DNA of 64,000 bases from Diploptera punctata. Taxonomy: Eukaryota > Arthropoda > Insecta > Blattodea > Blaberidae. The DNA lies in the NCBI GenBank assembly GCA_030220185.1, contig JASPKZ010004202.1, forward strand, positions 2,898,001-2,962,000, given 5' to 3'. Position 1 is the stretch's first letter. Every line of letters starts with the position of its first letter. The notes under the pieces are model-generated. The model saw nothing but the letters and a program-made list of their open reading frames with translations. It had not been told where the DNA came from and did no database searches. The translations under genes were made by a program, and so were the position numbers. Shown here piece after piece: positions 30,905-42,261 of this stretch.

Positions 30905-31925
30905 AGACACAAAAGTAATAAATAATAGTTTTAAAAAACTAAAAGAATACGCTTTATTAGAAAACTAAAAAATGAAAAATAATTTTAATTTCCAACACGC
31001 TTGGGATAAAATAAAGTGGTCAACAAAAAAATCATCTCCAACACATATAGAATAAAATTAGAGTTATCAACAAAAAGAAAATAATTTTACCATCAAAAGC
31101 GTGGGGTGCTCTATATCAATTAATATATTTGATAATAAACAGATATTGGTAAAAGTAAGCTCTTTAAGAGGAAAATGTAAAAAACATAAAAGGCACCCCA
31201 CGCTTTTGATGGTAAAATTATTTTCTTTTTGTTGATAACTCTGATTTTATTATATATGTGTTGGAGATGATTTTTTTGTTGACCACTTTATTTTATCCCA
31301 AGTGTATTGGAAATTAAAATTATTTTTCATTTTTTAGTTTTAATATTTTACAGAATAAGATAAAAATGTAAATATCTTTAAATTCGATACTATTGTAGTA
31401 TGAGCAAAAAGTAATACTCTTCTATAAAAAAAACCCTCCCAGCCGGATTTAAACCAGCGACGTATGGATTACTGAAATCATATACCACTAAGAGTTCACT
31501 GCTCTACCAACTGAGCTCTTACAACGATTGACTAAAAAATCGACAAGTCCGCAACCTATTATACCAGTTTTCATTTTTTTGATTTTCGGATGATTCTGGC
31601 CAGGATTTTAGAAACAAAATATGAAATTATTGTATTGTCACGGGTTCTCTATACGCATACAAAGTTTCAAGTCGATCCAATGTTTCTAAGTGGGTGAAAA
31701 TCGCGTTGAAAGATTCCGTTACATTGATACAAAAACACTTTTTTTGATTTTCTGATGATTATGGCCAGGATTTTAGAAAATAAATATGAAATTATTGTAT
31801 TGTCACGGGTTCTACAAGTATACAAAGTTTCAAGTCGATCCAATGATTTTAAGTGGGTGAAAATCGCGTTGAAAGATTCCGTTACATAGATAGATAGATA
31901 CAGGTCAAGCTAATATAAAGCGTGT
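30905..31925. mobile_element. Foldback element (N), copy 2, left arm truncated
   Basis: A large palindrome (30918-31112 against 31192-31345; centre AGCGTGGGGTGCT/AGGCACCCCACGCT) is followed by a tRNA-Tyr-like segment, two direct 165-bp subrepeats starting at 31581 and 31746, a TAGA run and the terminus AAGCTAATATAAAGCGTGTA. The right arm is complete; the left arm lacks its outer half. Confidence 0.7.
31437..31530 (-). pseudogene. tRNA-Tyr-like segment with intron-like insertion
   Basis: The minus strand has GAGCTCAGTTGGTAGAGC (A box region), then GGTATATGATTTCAGTA inserted before ATCCATACG, then GGTTTAAATCC (decayed B box). The insertion sits where nuclear tRNA-Tyr genes carry their intron. 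It is part of the foldback arm, so not an independent tRNA gene. Confidence 0.6.
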
Positions 31926-32160
31926 AAAAAGGAAATAAAATTATATACAGATGTTCATAGTGATATTAGAAAACGAAGGTTAAAATTTTATGGACACATT
32001 AAACGAATGGACTACAATAGACTTTCAAAACAAACATTACAATTCAACGAACAAGTAAGTAAACTACAAGTGTGTACTATAAAATGGATTGGTGAAGTGA
32101 AAATGTACTTATAATTGGCAGAAATTACAGAATATCATAAACAGAGGTATCTTTAAAATT
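31926..32160 (+). mobile_element. LINE C-terminal fragment between foldback copies
   Basis: The plus frame around 31970 reads RRLKFYGHIKRMDYNRLSKQ, the usual RLK-x-GH-x-RM signature, then IKWIGEVKMYL where GRP-x-RW is expected. Short, diverged and lacking a recognisable tail. Confidence 0.5.
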
Positions 32161-32204
32161 AAAATACACGACACAAGTGGGAAGTTGACCAAGAGGAAGA
32201 AAAA

Positions 32205-33060
32205 TAAATAATAGTTTTAAAATACTAAAACAGCACGCCTTATTACAAAACCGAACTCAAAAATGAAAAATATTTATTATTTTATTTTTTAGTTTTAATA
32301 TTTTACAGAATAAGATAAGAATGTAAATATCTTTAAATTCCATAGGCCTACTATTGTAGTATGAGCTCAAAGTATTACTCTTCTAAAAAAACTCCTCCCA
32401 GCCGGATTCGAACCAGCGACCTATGTATTACTGAAATTATATACCACTAGTTCAGCGCTCTACCAACTGAGCTCTTACAACGATTGACTAAAAAGTCGAC
32501 AAGTCCGTAGCCTATTATACCAGTTTTATTTTTTTTTTTTGATTTTCTGATGATTCTGGCCAGGAATTTAGAAATAAAATATGAAATTATTGTAGTGTCA
32601 CGGGTCCTTTACAAGTATACAAAGTTTCAAGTCGATCCAATGTCTCTAAGTGGGTGAAAATCGTGTTCAAAGATTCCGTTACATAAATACAAAGACACTT
32701 TTTTTGATTTCTTATGATTCTGGCCAGGATTTTAGAAAATGAATATGAAATTATTGTATTGGCACGATTCCTTTACAAGTATACAAAGTTTCAAGTCTAT
32801 CCTATGTTTCTAAGTGGGTGAAAATCGTGTTCAAAGATTCCGTTACAAAAATACAAAGACACTTTTTTTGATTTTCTGATGATTCTGGCCAGGATTTTAG
32901 AAAATAAATATGAAATTATTGTATTGTCACGGGTCCTTTACAAGTATACAACATTTCAAGTCGATCCAATTATTTTAAGTGGGTGAAAAACGCGTTGAAA
33001 GATTCCGTTACATAGATAGATATATAGATAGATAGATACAGGTCAAGCTAATATAAAGCA
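32205..33060. mobile_element. Foldback element (N), copy 3, arm only
   Basis: It starts inside the arm (AATAAATAATAGTTTTAAAA), has a tRNA-Tyr-like segment at 32393-32490, three direct subrepeats beginning at about 32541, 32706 and 32870, a TAGA run and the same terminus CAAGCTAATATAAAGC. The palindrome centre is deleted. Subrepeat number differs from copies 1 and 2. Confidence 0.7.
32393..32490 (-). pseudogene. tRNA-Tyr-like segment, best-preserved B box
   Basis: The minus strand has GAGCTCAGTTGGTAGAGCGC, GGTATATAATTTCAGTA as the intron-like part, and GGTTCGAATCCGGC as a perfect T arm. The anticodon region has decayed to CTA. Part of the foldback arm. Confidence 0.6.
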
Positions 33061-33185
33061 TGTAAAAAACAGGAACATCATGGACAGAAGAGAGAAAGAA
33101 GGCCGATAGTAAAAAAAAAAAAAAAAAAGATGGACATGTGGAGTACACTGGAAACACATCTAAGTACTTTGAGTAGTCCTACATC
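33061..33185. other. Short spacer with A-run
   Basis: Contains a 19-nt A-run near 33110; nothing else recognised. Confidence 0.3.
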
Positions 33186-33560
33186 GGCTGCGGTCTCGAG
33201 GTAGCGTGCTGCCTTGTCACGCAGCGGGCCCGGGTTCGATTCTCGGTCGGGACAGTTTTTCGGGGTGAGTTTTTATCGGGGTTTTTCCTCACCTGTAAGA
33301 CAAATGTCAGGAAAAATTTAAGGCCCAAATGATCTCCGAAATCATATGACCATCGCAATCATCATCATTCATATTCATCTTAGATTAAGCTTAGGATTAG
33401 GGACTCTCCTGGCGCACCACTATCATCCATCATATCTTCGGGGAATCGTAACCCTGCCTTCTTATCGCCCCAACCTCAGAAGTGGGTTACAATTACGCCA
33501 ATGTCAGGAGAGAACACCTGAATTTGTGGACAAAAACTAGGGGCATTAAAAAATAAATAA
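33186..33560 (+). mobile_element. tRNA-derived SINE (SC), variant with different 3' half
   Basis: The head and central part (GGTTCGATTCTCGG, TTTTTCCTCACCTGTAAGAC) match the other SC copies up to about 33365. The rest (TCTTAGATTAAGCTTAGG, TTACAATTACGCCAATGTCA, AAATAAATAAATAA tail) is unrelated to the CACCGGTGTGGAAAG body and ATT tail of the others. It is a composite subfamily. Confidence 0.75.
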
Positions 33561-33724
33561 ATAATTAAAATATCTGTAAAGATTGTTTATGAATTGTGAT
33601 ACGAGATCACCAAATATTGATTTTTTTCTTTTTTTAATTTCTTTCTTTCTCGTTTTTCTTTCGTTTACACTGTTATTCCTTGTTTGTTTTTACCTTCGTT
33701 AACCTTTTTATCTTATTCACACAT
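33561..33724. other. T-rich spacer
   Basis: T-rich sequence; nothing recognised. Confidence 0.3.
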
Positions 33725-33850
33725 ACAAACACAAGACAGGACACACACCCAGACCGAAGGTGGAGATTTAAAATCCCCTACCCCGCCGGGAATCGAACCC
33801 GGGTCGCCGGAGTGGAAGGTAGGGACTCTACCGACTACGCCACGGCAAAC
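33725..33850 (-). mobile_element. tRNA-derived SINE (S3), copy 2
   Basis: The minus strand has A box TGGCGTAGTCG and B box GGTTCGATTCC, both at consensus, then GGCGGGGTAGGGGATTTTAA. Matches 23385-23515. Confidence 0.75.
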
Positions 33851-34349
33851 TTTTGAAGCTGCCGTACTTGGCCGATGTGGATAAAGTTGAAAAGATAAAA
33901 CAGAAGACTTACTACGACGTGAAATACATTGTGAATGGAGGTTAAACCCGTCTTAGTCTGAGAATTCTGGGAAATAAGTAAGATTCATCACATTAACAAC
34001 TCGTCTGAGAAGTTGTCATCCACAAACATAAATTTTATATTTTTGTTGCTTTACATTTCATAACCCGAGACGAATGTGACCTAAATTCCAAAGTTCGTTT
34101 AACATAATGTTACAGAGAAGCGATGACATGCTTATGTCTAATGTATGCATTTATTTACTTGTTTACTTCCAAATGAATAAATATATGCCCATCAAGAGTA
34201 AAATGGCAATGTATAAAACTTATTTCAAATCAGTTCCAACATATCGCTCATTTGCTGCAACAACGTCATAACTCAAAAATTGTCGATTTTGAGTTATTGG
34301 TACTACATGAAAGACAAAACTCAGTTCTATTTTCAGGAAGAACGACATA
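33851..34349. other. Unassigned sequence
   Basis: Nothing recognised. Confidence 0.35.
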
Positions 34350-34354
34350 AGCTA

Positions 34355-34393
<39 letters not shown>

Positions 34394-34735
34394 GACTTTA
34401 TTAGACAAAAATTAAGATATTTACAATATTATTTACAAATATGGGTCGCACGGGCAGTAAGCCGTACGTGCTGTTGACAGTCCGTTACAATAAAGTAATA
34501 ATTGGTAATAGTGTGAAGAAAAGTAAACAACAAACACAGCAATAACATTACAATTACATAAAGAAAACACAATAATAATATTACAATTAAATAATAACAC
34601 AATAGCATTATACACTAAAAACATTAACATTACAATTACATAAAGAAAACACAATAATATTACAATTAAGTAATAACACAATAGCATTATACACTAAAGA
34701 AACATTAACATTAAAATTACATAAAGAAAACACAT
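34350..34735 (-). mobile_element. LINE-G 3' UTR with hairpin and minisatellite, copy 2
   Basis: Collinear with 17863-18200: CTA tail (plus-strand TAG run 34355-34392), AATAAAGTCC, GCACGTACGG hairpin and about 70-bp AT-rich tandem units. No coding part remains. Confidence 0.65.
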
Positions 34736-34782
34736 TAATAAGCTATTGTATACAATGAGCTGGTATAGTAATTTGATATTTA

Positions 34783-35458
34783 TGACTATTTAACTTATGC
34801 CCCAAATGGGAGTCAATGACCAATCACGTTTCAATGATTTCTGTTTTACAACCAAATCAGAGTCGTGTTTCACGAACTATTTATCAGTGTTATAATTACC
34901 ATATTAAACAAAGCTCCTCCTTTTTAATATTCTGAACAGTCTGACCATTATTTTGCAGTGACTGAGCCTATAAGAAATACGGCTACCAGATTGTATATTA
35001 TAGTGCATACATGTCAACATTTGTAGCAATTGATTATACCACCAAAAAAAGAAACCACTGTTTGCACGTTCTTAAATGTATTTTTTCCCAGGTAATAATC
35101 CAGAAAAATATAATTGTCATATTTACAACATGAATTGAATTATATACAGTTTGATGTGTTTCATTTTTTCTCCCACTAGAGAGCATTCTTACAATATTGC
35201 GTTCCTTTGGCAATAAATAGTATGATCTGGTTGCAGTGATAAACAAAAGAAGCAGATGAAGCGAACCTATCGTTTCTCATTTGTTTTCAAACATCGCCGT
35301 TTACATTAAATATATAAATATTTTAAAATAACTATGGTTAAATAATGGTTTGTGAGTAAACAGCTTAATTTTATTCGTTAAATAGTCCTAACAAATGCCA
35401 CTCTTGATTTCCAAATTCTCTAGATTTGGAAATCACTCGTGGCATTACTTATGACAAA
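34783..35458 (-). mobile_element. Repeat B, near-complete copy
   Basis: GACTATTTAACTTATGCCCC to ACTCGTGGCATTACTTATGA with all landmarks; the second half of the terminal palindrome is shortened. In the inferred Penelope-like sense it is on the minus strand. Confidence 0.65.
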
Positions 35459-35534
35459 TACAGGCAAAGGTATATGGATTCCAAACCTTTAAATGCTTCT
35501 CCTGAGAAACTATGTTTTTTGAGTTATGACGTTG

Positions 35535-35975
35535 TTGCAGCAAATGAGCGATATGCAGCTGAGACTTGGGCATTTACAAAGAAGGACTTGAGCAGAATCC
35601 AAGCTACAGAAATTAAATGTTTATGTGGAATGACACTTAAAACAAGGAGAGATAGAATAAGGAATGAGAAAATCAGGGAGACGTTAAGTGTGCAAAAATT
35701 AACAACAGCCATAGAAAAAAGTAGACTAAAATGGTTTGGACATTTAAAAAGAATGGAAAAGGAAAGACTATCACAAATACTGTTAAAATCTCAAGATATA
35801 AGGAAAGCTACCATGAGGTAGACCACGAGAAAGATGGATTACCAAGTGAAGAAATGTCTACAAGAGAGAGGATACGACTAGGAAGAACTAAAAAGAAGCA
35901 AAGCATGGGAAGATACAGATGGTTGGAGGGATATTTCGAACCGATCTTCCGATAAGATGATGATGACTTCCAAAT
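35535..35975 (+). mobile_element. LINE-L fragment, ORF C-terminus
   Basis: YAAETWAFTKKDLSRIQATE, IKCLCGMTLKTRRDRIRNEK, then SRLKWFGHLKRMEKERLSQI. A stop at 35819 interrupts; a shifted frame continues. It ends with GATGATGATG. The RLKWFGHLKRME segment is the closest relative in this window of the coding-like part of the 252-bp satellite. Confidence 0.75.
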
Positions 35976-36198
35976 GATGAATGGCATATCCACAGATATA
36001 AAGAGATAGACCTTCTATAACTCTTCCGAGCTAAGCTAGGATGTACGACTGTATTTTCATTCGATGAATAACATTTATACCTTTAAGCGTGTAGGAAAAT
36101 GTATTTGGCTCTCTCCAACACTCGATATTATATAAATAAAAAAATATAAAAAAATAGACACGGGACTCGTTTCTTGGATTTTTCCATCCTAAAAGACC

Positions 36199-36199
<1 letters not shown>
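35976..36199. other. Short unassigned spacer
   Basis: Nothing recognised. Confidence 0.3.
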
Positions 36200-36273
<74 letters not shown>

Positions 36274-37165
36274 TATTTATTCTGGCAGAGTTAAGGCCAT
36301 ACGGCCCTCTCTTCCACTCAACCAGCACAAATACAAATAAATATTTGACAAATATAGATATACACTATACTAATTATAAACAGCTAAAGATACAATAAAT
36401 GTAGCAATGTAAATGTCAAGTACAAACAACATTTTATAGGGTAATAACAATAATGATACGATAATAATAATAATAATAATAATAGTAGTAATAATAATAT
36501 AATAATAATAATAATATAAATATGATACATTATACGGGAAACACCAATTAATATATACATATCTTACACTGGATAATAATGAAGTCGAGTTTAGAGCAAA
36601 TATAAATTTTAGATTTCTTTTAAAAGATGCCCAATGTCCGGCAGCCCCTTATTTCTTGTGGTAGGGAATTCCAGTGTGCGAGAAGTGGAGATGGTATATG
36701 ACATGGAGTGATGTGATGTCCTATGTTGCGGTATATTAAGTAAGAGAACTATGTTGTGATCTTGTGTTTAAGTTATGGTTTGAGGATAGATACTTGAAAC
36801 GGGATGACAAATAATTGGGAATCGAGGTATGTAGGATCTTAAATAGGAGAATTAGACAGAGCGATTTTCTTCTCTCTTTTAAGATGTAGCCATGACAATT
36901 CGTGGAATAATGGAGAAATGTGATCGTATTTTCGAACATTAAATATGAATCTGATACACATATTATGGACACGCTGCAGTTTATCCGACAATCCGTCACT
37001 TATGTCAGTTAGTAGAACGTCACAGTAGTCAAAATGCGGCATCACTAAAGTTTGGATTAAAATTCTTTTAAGAGCTGTAGGAAGAACATGTTTAAGTCGC
37101 TTTAGGGAATGCATTATGGCCGAGTTTGAACCTGCGACTCTCGAGACATAAGCACTAGACAATAT
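36200..37165 (-). mobile_element. CR1/L2-like LINE, 3' part
   Basis: AAT tail (36200-36270), terminal stem-loop, 3' UTR with internal AAT tracts, then on the minus strand a coding part: LIQTLVMPHFDYCDVLL, LQRVHNMCIRFIFNVRKYDH, FKYLSSNHNLNTRSQ. It is split over two frames. The layout equals the C-terminal half of the ORF at 13698-15176, so it is a related subfamily, truncated upstream of that. Confidence 0.85.
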
Positions 37166-37344
37166 CGACCAACATATCTATATATTAATACGCCAAGAAA
37201 AAAATGTGTACCACTTTTTAAGCACATTGCATGCACGGATGACTGTTATATTTGGCATAATTAAACTTCATGCAGAGGAGTGCAGAAAAATAAAATTTAT
37301 GTATAATATGTGTTATAAATAAATTAAATTCAACAAAATAATAT
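37166..37344. other. Short spacer
   Basis: Nothing recognised. Confidence 0.3.
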
Positions 37345-37565
37345 TCCGATGCGAGGTTGGGAAGTGGTTTTTACAGAAGCGAGGAAATTATTAAAAACTG
37401 AGCGATAGCGAGGTATTTAATTTCCGAGATTCTGTAAACCACTTCACAAACGTGCGTTGTACATTATTTTTAACACGATGGTGTTTTCAAAATAATAAAT
37501 AATATTAATTAAATAAAAATAAAACGTAGTTTTATTTGATTTTCATATTTATTATATAATTCAGT

Positions 37566-37598
37566 GACAGCTGTTTCGGTACACTGTACCTTCTTCAG
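37566..37598 (-). ncRNA. Hammerhead-ribozyme-like core
   Basis: Same minus-strand sequence as 1934-1966: CTGAAGA, GGTAC-AGT-GTACC, GAAAC, AGCT, GTC. In the short plus-oriented half (about 37915-37947) the first core box is lost at the junction. Confidence 0.4.
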
Positions 37599-37712
37599 AC
37601 ATGTTTAACAAATTATGAATTGTGTTCCAACTGATCTAAGCAACAATACAACAATATTTATTTAATTTTTTTAAATTTAACAAACGGGATTCATTCAAAT
37701 CAAGTTGAGAAT

Positions 37713-37930
37713 TTAACAGTTTTTTACTACTTTTAAACTTATTAATTTCTCTACAGCCTCCAAAAGATCTAACTTCTTACCCTTATCGCAAATATGTAAA
37801 ATTTCAAAATTTGGATCGAAACAATGATTAAATTGAAATAGGTGGTTGGCAGAGTTTGAATTTTCTAAATTTCTGTTATATGCTCTCATGTGTTCCTTTA
37901 TCCGAGATATAAAGAAGAAGGTACAATGTA
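37713..37930 (-). pseudogene. Penelope-type GIY-YIG endonuclease fragment
   Basis: The minus-strand frame reads ISRIKEHMRAYNRNL, SNSANHLFQFNHCFD, EILHICDKGKKLDLLEAVEK and stops near 37713. R-x2-EH, A-x-HL...H and a late E are conserved positions of the GIY-YIG nuclease in Penelope-like retroelements; the GIY and YIG strands lie upstream and are missing. The first residues before ISRIKEHM come from the neighbouring inverted half. Confidence 0.8.
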
Positions 37931-38505
37931 CCGAAACAGCTGTCACTGAATTATAATATAATATGAAAATCAAATAAAACTACGTTTTATTTTTATTTAA
38001 TTAATAAATATGGATTTTCATCAAGTAAACACCGACTCAATTGATTATTTTAATAAATAATAGTAAAATAATACCACCTTTCTTGGAAATATTTGCGTTC
38101 ATTATAAACAACTGACTAATGTTTACAGTCTGGCACAATGTTTATACGGAAAATGCCGAAAATTATTTAGTTGAGACTAGAGCAGGCCGTGATAGCAATG
38201 AGGGAAAAATGGCGGGAAGTACGAATTTGTTTTATATTGTTTCAAATAAAGTTCAGTTCATTTAAAATGCAGTGATTTGTTTCGTATAATGTGTATTAAC
38301 ACAACCTTTTGGATATATTTTTGTATAATACATTGTAGTAGTATACAAAAACGGCAGTGGTTTTACTTCCCGCGCGAGGTAGGTAATATGTAATATTACA
38401 GTTTAGTTATTTAGTTATTTATAGGTTTGGCAACCCCCAACATTTAGGAACTTTCAATCATGGTCGCCATTCCTGTAAGTACGACAAAACTATCCTGCAA
38501 AAATG

Positions 38506-38657
38506 TATTTTGTCTTTAGCAAGAAACCTTTCTTAATCGTGTGTGTATGTATGTGTGTGTCCATTAACGCTCCAGCGGTTACAATTTTTATTTTACAGAA
38601 ACAAAACTCGTTTAATTAAATATGTGGCTTACCTTTAATTTGCACTATAAGAAGTAA
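38506..38657. other. Short spacer
   Basis: Contains a GT-rich run near 38535; nothing else recognised. Confidence 0.3.
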
Positions 38658-38671
38658 CTTGTAGAGGAATA

Positions 38672-39838
38672 CTTACTTCTTACTTACTTACTCACTGGCA
38701 CTATCGAACCCGTACGTTCATGGCCGCGCGGACATAAGCTCTCCATACATCCCTATCATGAGCTAATGCTTTCCAATGTGTACCTCCCTCAAATCATAGT
38801 TAATGTTGTTCTCCCCACCTCATTCTTGGTCTACCAACTGGGCGTTTTCCCTCTGGCTTTCCTACAAGAAGCTTCCATGCACGTCTGTCATTCCCCATAC
38901 GTGGAACATGTCCTGCCCATCGCAGTCTACGAGACTTAACTGTTCTTATTATATCTGGCTTCCTATAAAGACCATGTAGTTCATTGTTATGTAGTCTTCT
39001 CCATTCACCTGTCTGTTCATCTCTCTTTGGTGCAAACATTTTCCTAAGAACTTTATTCTCAAATACTTGTAATCTCCTTTCCTCCCTTAAAGTAAGAATC
39101 CATGTTTCGCACCCATATAATATAACTGGTAGAATAATAGTTTTATATATTTTCAGCGTAACGTTTTACGAAAGGAGTTGGGCCATCAAAAGTCTCTGCA
39201 ATGCATAATAGCATGCATTTCCAGAATTGAGCCTATGTTTAATTTCTTTGTGCATCTCATTCCTATTTGTGATTATTGTTCCTAGGTATTTGAATTCAGC
39301 CACTTCCTCAAAATTTCCTTCATTTGTCATTAGCTGTCCATTTCCATTATATACTGAATTTCTACGTGTGACCATATATTTAGTTTTACTGATATTTACT
39401 TCCAGTCCCAATTTCTTAGTGTTACTCAATAGTGTGTGCGTGTTGGCCATTAGTATCTCCTCGCTATCGGCCAGTAGTACTACATCATCAGCATAAACTA
39501 ACAGCTTATTAATACCATTGAATTGTAAGCCTTCCTCATTCTCTAAAGATTTAATGGCATGCTCTAGTACAAAATTAAATAGTAGAGGAGATAGTGCATC
39601 TCCTTGCTTCAACCCATTCTGGATTTCAAAAGTGTCTGAAAACTGTTTGCCTACACGCACCCTACTCTTTGAGCCATTTAGACACATTCGTATAAGTCTA
39701 ACTAACTTTTTAGGAATTCCGAACTCCAGCGGGATACTATATAACTTCTCCCTCTTAATTGAATCATATGCTTTTTTGAAGTCTACATATAGTTGATGTA
39801 CAGCACCATTATATTCCCATTTCTTTTCTAAAATCTGT
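38672..39838 (-). mobile_element. LINE-A fragment 10, longest copy
   Basis: On the minus strand, from 5': QLYVDFKKAYDSIKRE (catalytic D box), QGDALSPLLFNFVLEHAI, LLVYADDVVLLADSEEI (catalytic DD), SKTKYMVTRRNS, FKYLGTIITNRNEMHKEI, PVILYGCETW, MFAPKRDEQTGEW, RRLRWAGHVPRMGND and GRPRMRWG, where a frameshift occurs. A 14-bp duplication CTTGTAGAGGAATA flanks it at 38658-38671 and 39839-39852. It shows that the family is an RTE-like LINE with a short tandem tail. Endonuclease part is missing. Confidence 0.93.
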
Positions 39839-39852
39839 CTTGTAGAGGAATA

Positions 39853-40310
39853 GAAGAAAGTAATACTTTGATGGAAATATTGGATATCTCGCTGGAAGGT
39901 AGCTCAGAAAAATCAGGCATTTGTTTAGAATGTTGATGAAGCGATACAAAACATAGGAATGGAAGTAATGAAGAAAAACAAATTAATGACGAGGAAGGGT
40001 ATTGTAAACCCGGGAAATAATAACCTGAGCAGAGGAACATTATACTCGACCTGCAGACATAATTGAAATCGTATAGAAGATGTCGAGTTGTAAAAAAAAT
40101 CACATTGTAAGGACATTTTCCATCTCTTTCTTTATTTTCTTTACATCTTCTGATAGACAAAGATGCAGCTTTCATTTTATCTGCAGCAGTTTTGTCTCCG
40201 CAGTTGGTTCCGTCATTAAAATTATTTGCCTTTCCCAGGTAACGATTTTGAGGTCAGATTAAATATAAATATTCCGGTTAATAAGGATTATAACTATCTT
40301 TAGATTTAAC
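39853..40310. other. Unassigned sequence
   Basis: Nothing recognised; minus-strand short frames have no motif. Confidence 0.35.
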
Positions 40311-40348
40311 AATAATAATAATAATAATAATAAATATAATAATAATAA

Positions 40349-40391
<43 letters not shown>
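40311..40391. repeat. (AAT)n microsatellite
   Basis: Nearly uninterrupted AAT repeat with two short AAAT breaks, forming the tail side of the next LINE fragment. Confidence 0.95.
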
Positions 40392-40803
40392 CTAACTATA
40401 TTCGGGTTTTTACAGCTGCTGCCGTCTTCCCGTGCCAAACCTCCAAAGCCTACGATCTTGGGCATCTTCAATGCTTAGCCCTCTTGCTTGCATTAATGTC
40501 TTCATGTTTTCCTTCCATGTTAACCTTGGTCTTCCTCTTTTCTTCTTTCTGTTTGGGTGCCATTCATATAGTTGCTTCGGCCATCGCTCTTCTTCGATTC
40601 TTAGAACATGTCCTAACCACTTGAATTCCTTCTCCTCAATTCTTTCAATTATGCTTTCTTCTGCTTCCATTATGTTCCTAATTTCCTTATTTGTGACATG
40701 TTCTAATTTAGACTTTCTGGCACTTCTTCGTAAATAATCCATTTCTAGAGCTATTAGTCTATTCTTGTAGTACTTATTGATTGTCCATACCTCACTTCCG
40801 TAC

Positions 40804-40806
<3 letters not shown>
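40392..40806 (-). mobile_element. LINE-H fragment, ORF C-terminus
   Basis: One open minus-strand frame: MYGSEVWTINKYYKNRLIAL, EMDYLRRSARKSKLEHVTN, EKEFKWLGHVLRIEEERWP, KKKRGRPRLTWKENM, DAQDRRLWRFGTGRRQQL. No stop inside about 131 codons. AAT repeats lie on both sides. RTE-like by its C-terminal layout. Confidence 0.8.

Positions 40807-40864
<58 letters not shown>
40807..40864. repeat. (AAT)n microsatellite
   Basis: Perfect AAT repeat linking LINE-H to LINE-A. Confidence 0.95.
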
Positions 40865-41258
40865 TACTTACTTACTCACTGGCACTATCGAACCCGTAGG
40901 TTCATGGCCGCACGGACATAAGCTCTCCATACATCTCTATCCTGAGCTAATGCTTTCCAATCATCCCCTGTATAATCCACCTCCCCCAAATCATAGTTAA
41001 TGTTATTCTCCCACCTCATTCTTGGTCTACCAACTGGGTGTTTTCCCTCTGGCTTTCCTACAAGAAGCTTCCATGCAAGTCTCCCATTCCCCATACGTGC
41101 AACATGTCCTGCCCATCGCAGTCTACGAGACTTAACTGTTCTTATTATATCTGGCTTCCTATAAAGACCATGTAGTTCATTGTTATGTAGTCTTCTCCAT
41201 TCACCTGTCTGTTCGTCTCTCTCTTGGTCCAAAAATTTTCCTAAGTACTTTATTCTCA

Positions 41259-41260
<2 letters not shown>
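40865..41260 (-). mobile_element. LINE-A fragment 11
   Basis: TTAC tail, normal terminus and minus-strand frame EWRRLHNNELHGLYRKP, RRLRWAGHVARMGNGRLAWK, RAAMNLRVR. The 5' truncation (at LRIKYLGKFLDQE) lies exactly at the start of an AAT tract. Confidence 0.88.
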
Positions 41261-41346
<86 letters not shown>

Positions 41347-41357
41347 TAATAATAATA

Positions 41358-41408
<51 letters not shown>
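41261..41408. repeat. (AAT)n microsatellite
   Basis: AAT repeat with a few AAAT interruptions; the tail of the SINE that follows. The reading frames across it are only homopolymers of Y, I, L or N. Confidence 0.95.
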
Positions 41409-41736
41409 CCAGCCCATTGTAATTCTGCCCGAAGGCAGGTCCTTCACTGCAAATCATAGCATTTTTCATGCTATGCTTTGAGCTTTACTAGGGAATTGTG
41501 TAGGTGTGGTAGCTTCCCGTTGCTTTCCACACCGGTGAAGGATGATAATGATAAGGATGATGGCCATATGATTTCGGGGACCGTTTGGGCCTTAAAGTTT
41601 TCCTGACATTTGTCTTACAGGTGAGGAAAAAACCCCGATAAAAACCTCGCCAAGAAAAAACTGCCCCGACCGGGGATTGAATCCGGGCCCGCTGCGTGAC
41701 AAGGCAGCACGCTACCTCGAGACCACAGCGGTGGAC
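41409..41736 (-). mobile_element. tRNA-derived SINE (SC), full-length copy
   Basis: From the tail (CCAGCCCATTGTAATTCTGC, plus strand) to the tRNA-like head (CCGGGCCCGCTGCGTGACAA ... GAGACCACAGCGGTGGAC). AAT repeat lies on both sides. It defines the common SC structure: head, central domain, CACCGGTGTGGAAAG body, ATT tail, about 330 bp. Confidence 0.85.
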
Positions 41737-41999
<263 letters not shown>

Positions 42000-42235
42000 C
42001 AGAACTTAATATATTTAATCTCTGTGAAAGAATAAAATATTATCAAAATGCTTATCTTCAGCACGTATTACGAATGAATGAACAGCACATACCAAGAAGA
42101 ATGTATAATTATAAACCAAAAGGGAGAAGAATGTTGGGAAGACCATTGAAGAGATGGAAGGACCAATTGGACCTATAATGAGATCGGAACAGGCCATTTG
42201 GCTTAATCCTTGTTGTTGTTGATGATGATGATAAT
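42000..42235 (+). mobile_element. LINE-I fragment 2, ORF C-terminus
   Basis: The frame reads LNIFNLCERIKYYQNAYLQ, HVLRMNEQHIPRRMYNYKPK and MLGRPLKRWKDQLDL, stop at 42176, then a TGATGATGATAATAAT tail. Same family as 5245-5515. It starts directly at AAT repeat. Confidence 0.7.
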
Positions 42236-42261
42236 AATAATCATAATCATAACAACAATAT

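Larger units (their letters stand above)
37510..38045. mobile_element. Penelope-like inverted dimer, copy 4, with endonuclease fragment
   Basis: A minus-oriented 3' part (37510-37913) meets a short plus-oriented 3' end (37914-38045) head to head. TAATAAATAAT flanks both sides. The plus end has the full terminus (AAACACCGACTCAATTGATT), the minus end lacks about 45 nt. The long half is the same family as 1869-2870 and identifies it by its coding part. Confidence 0.85.
37345..38505 (+). mobile_element. Repeat O, copy with nested PLE
   Basis: 37345-37509 and 38046-38505 are collinear with 27165-27780; a Penelope-like insertion lies between. Uninterrupted target TAATAAATAATAGTAAAATA is seen at 27318-27340. 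Confidence 0.65.
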
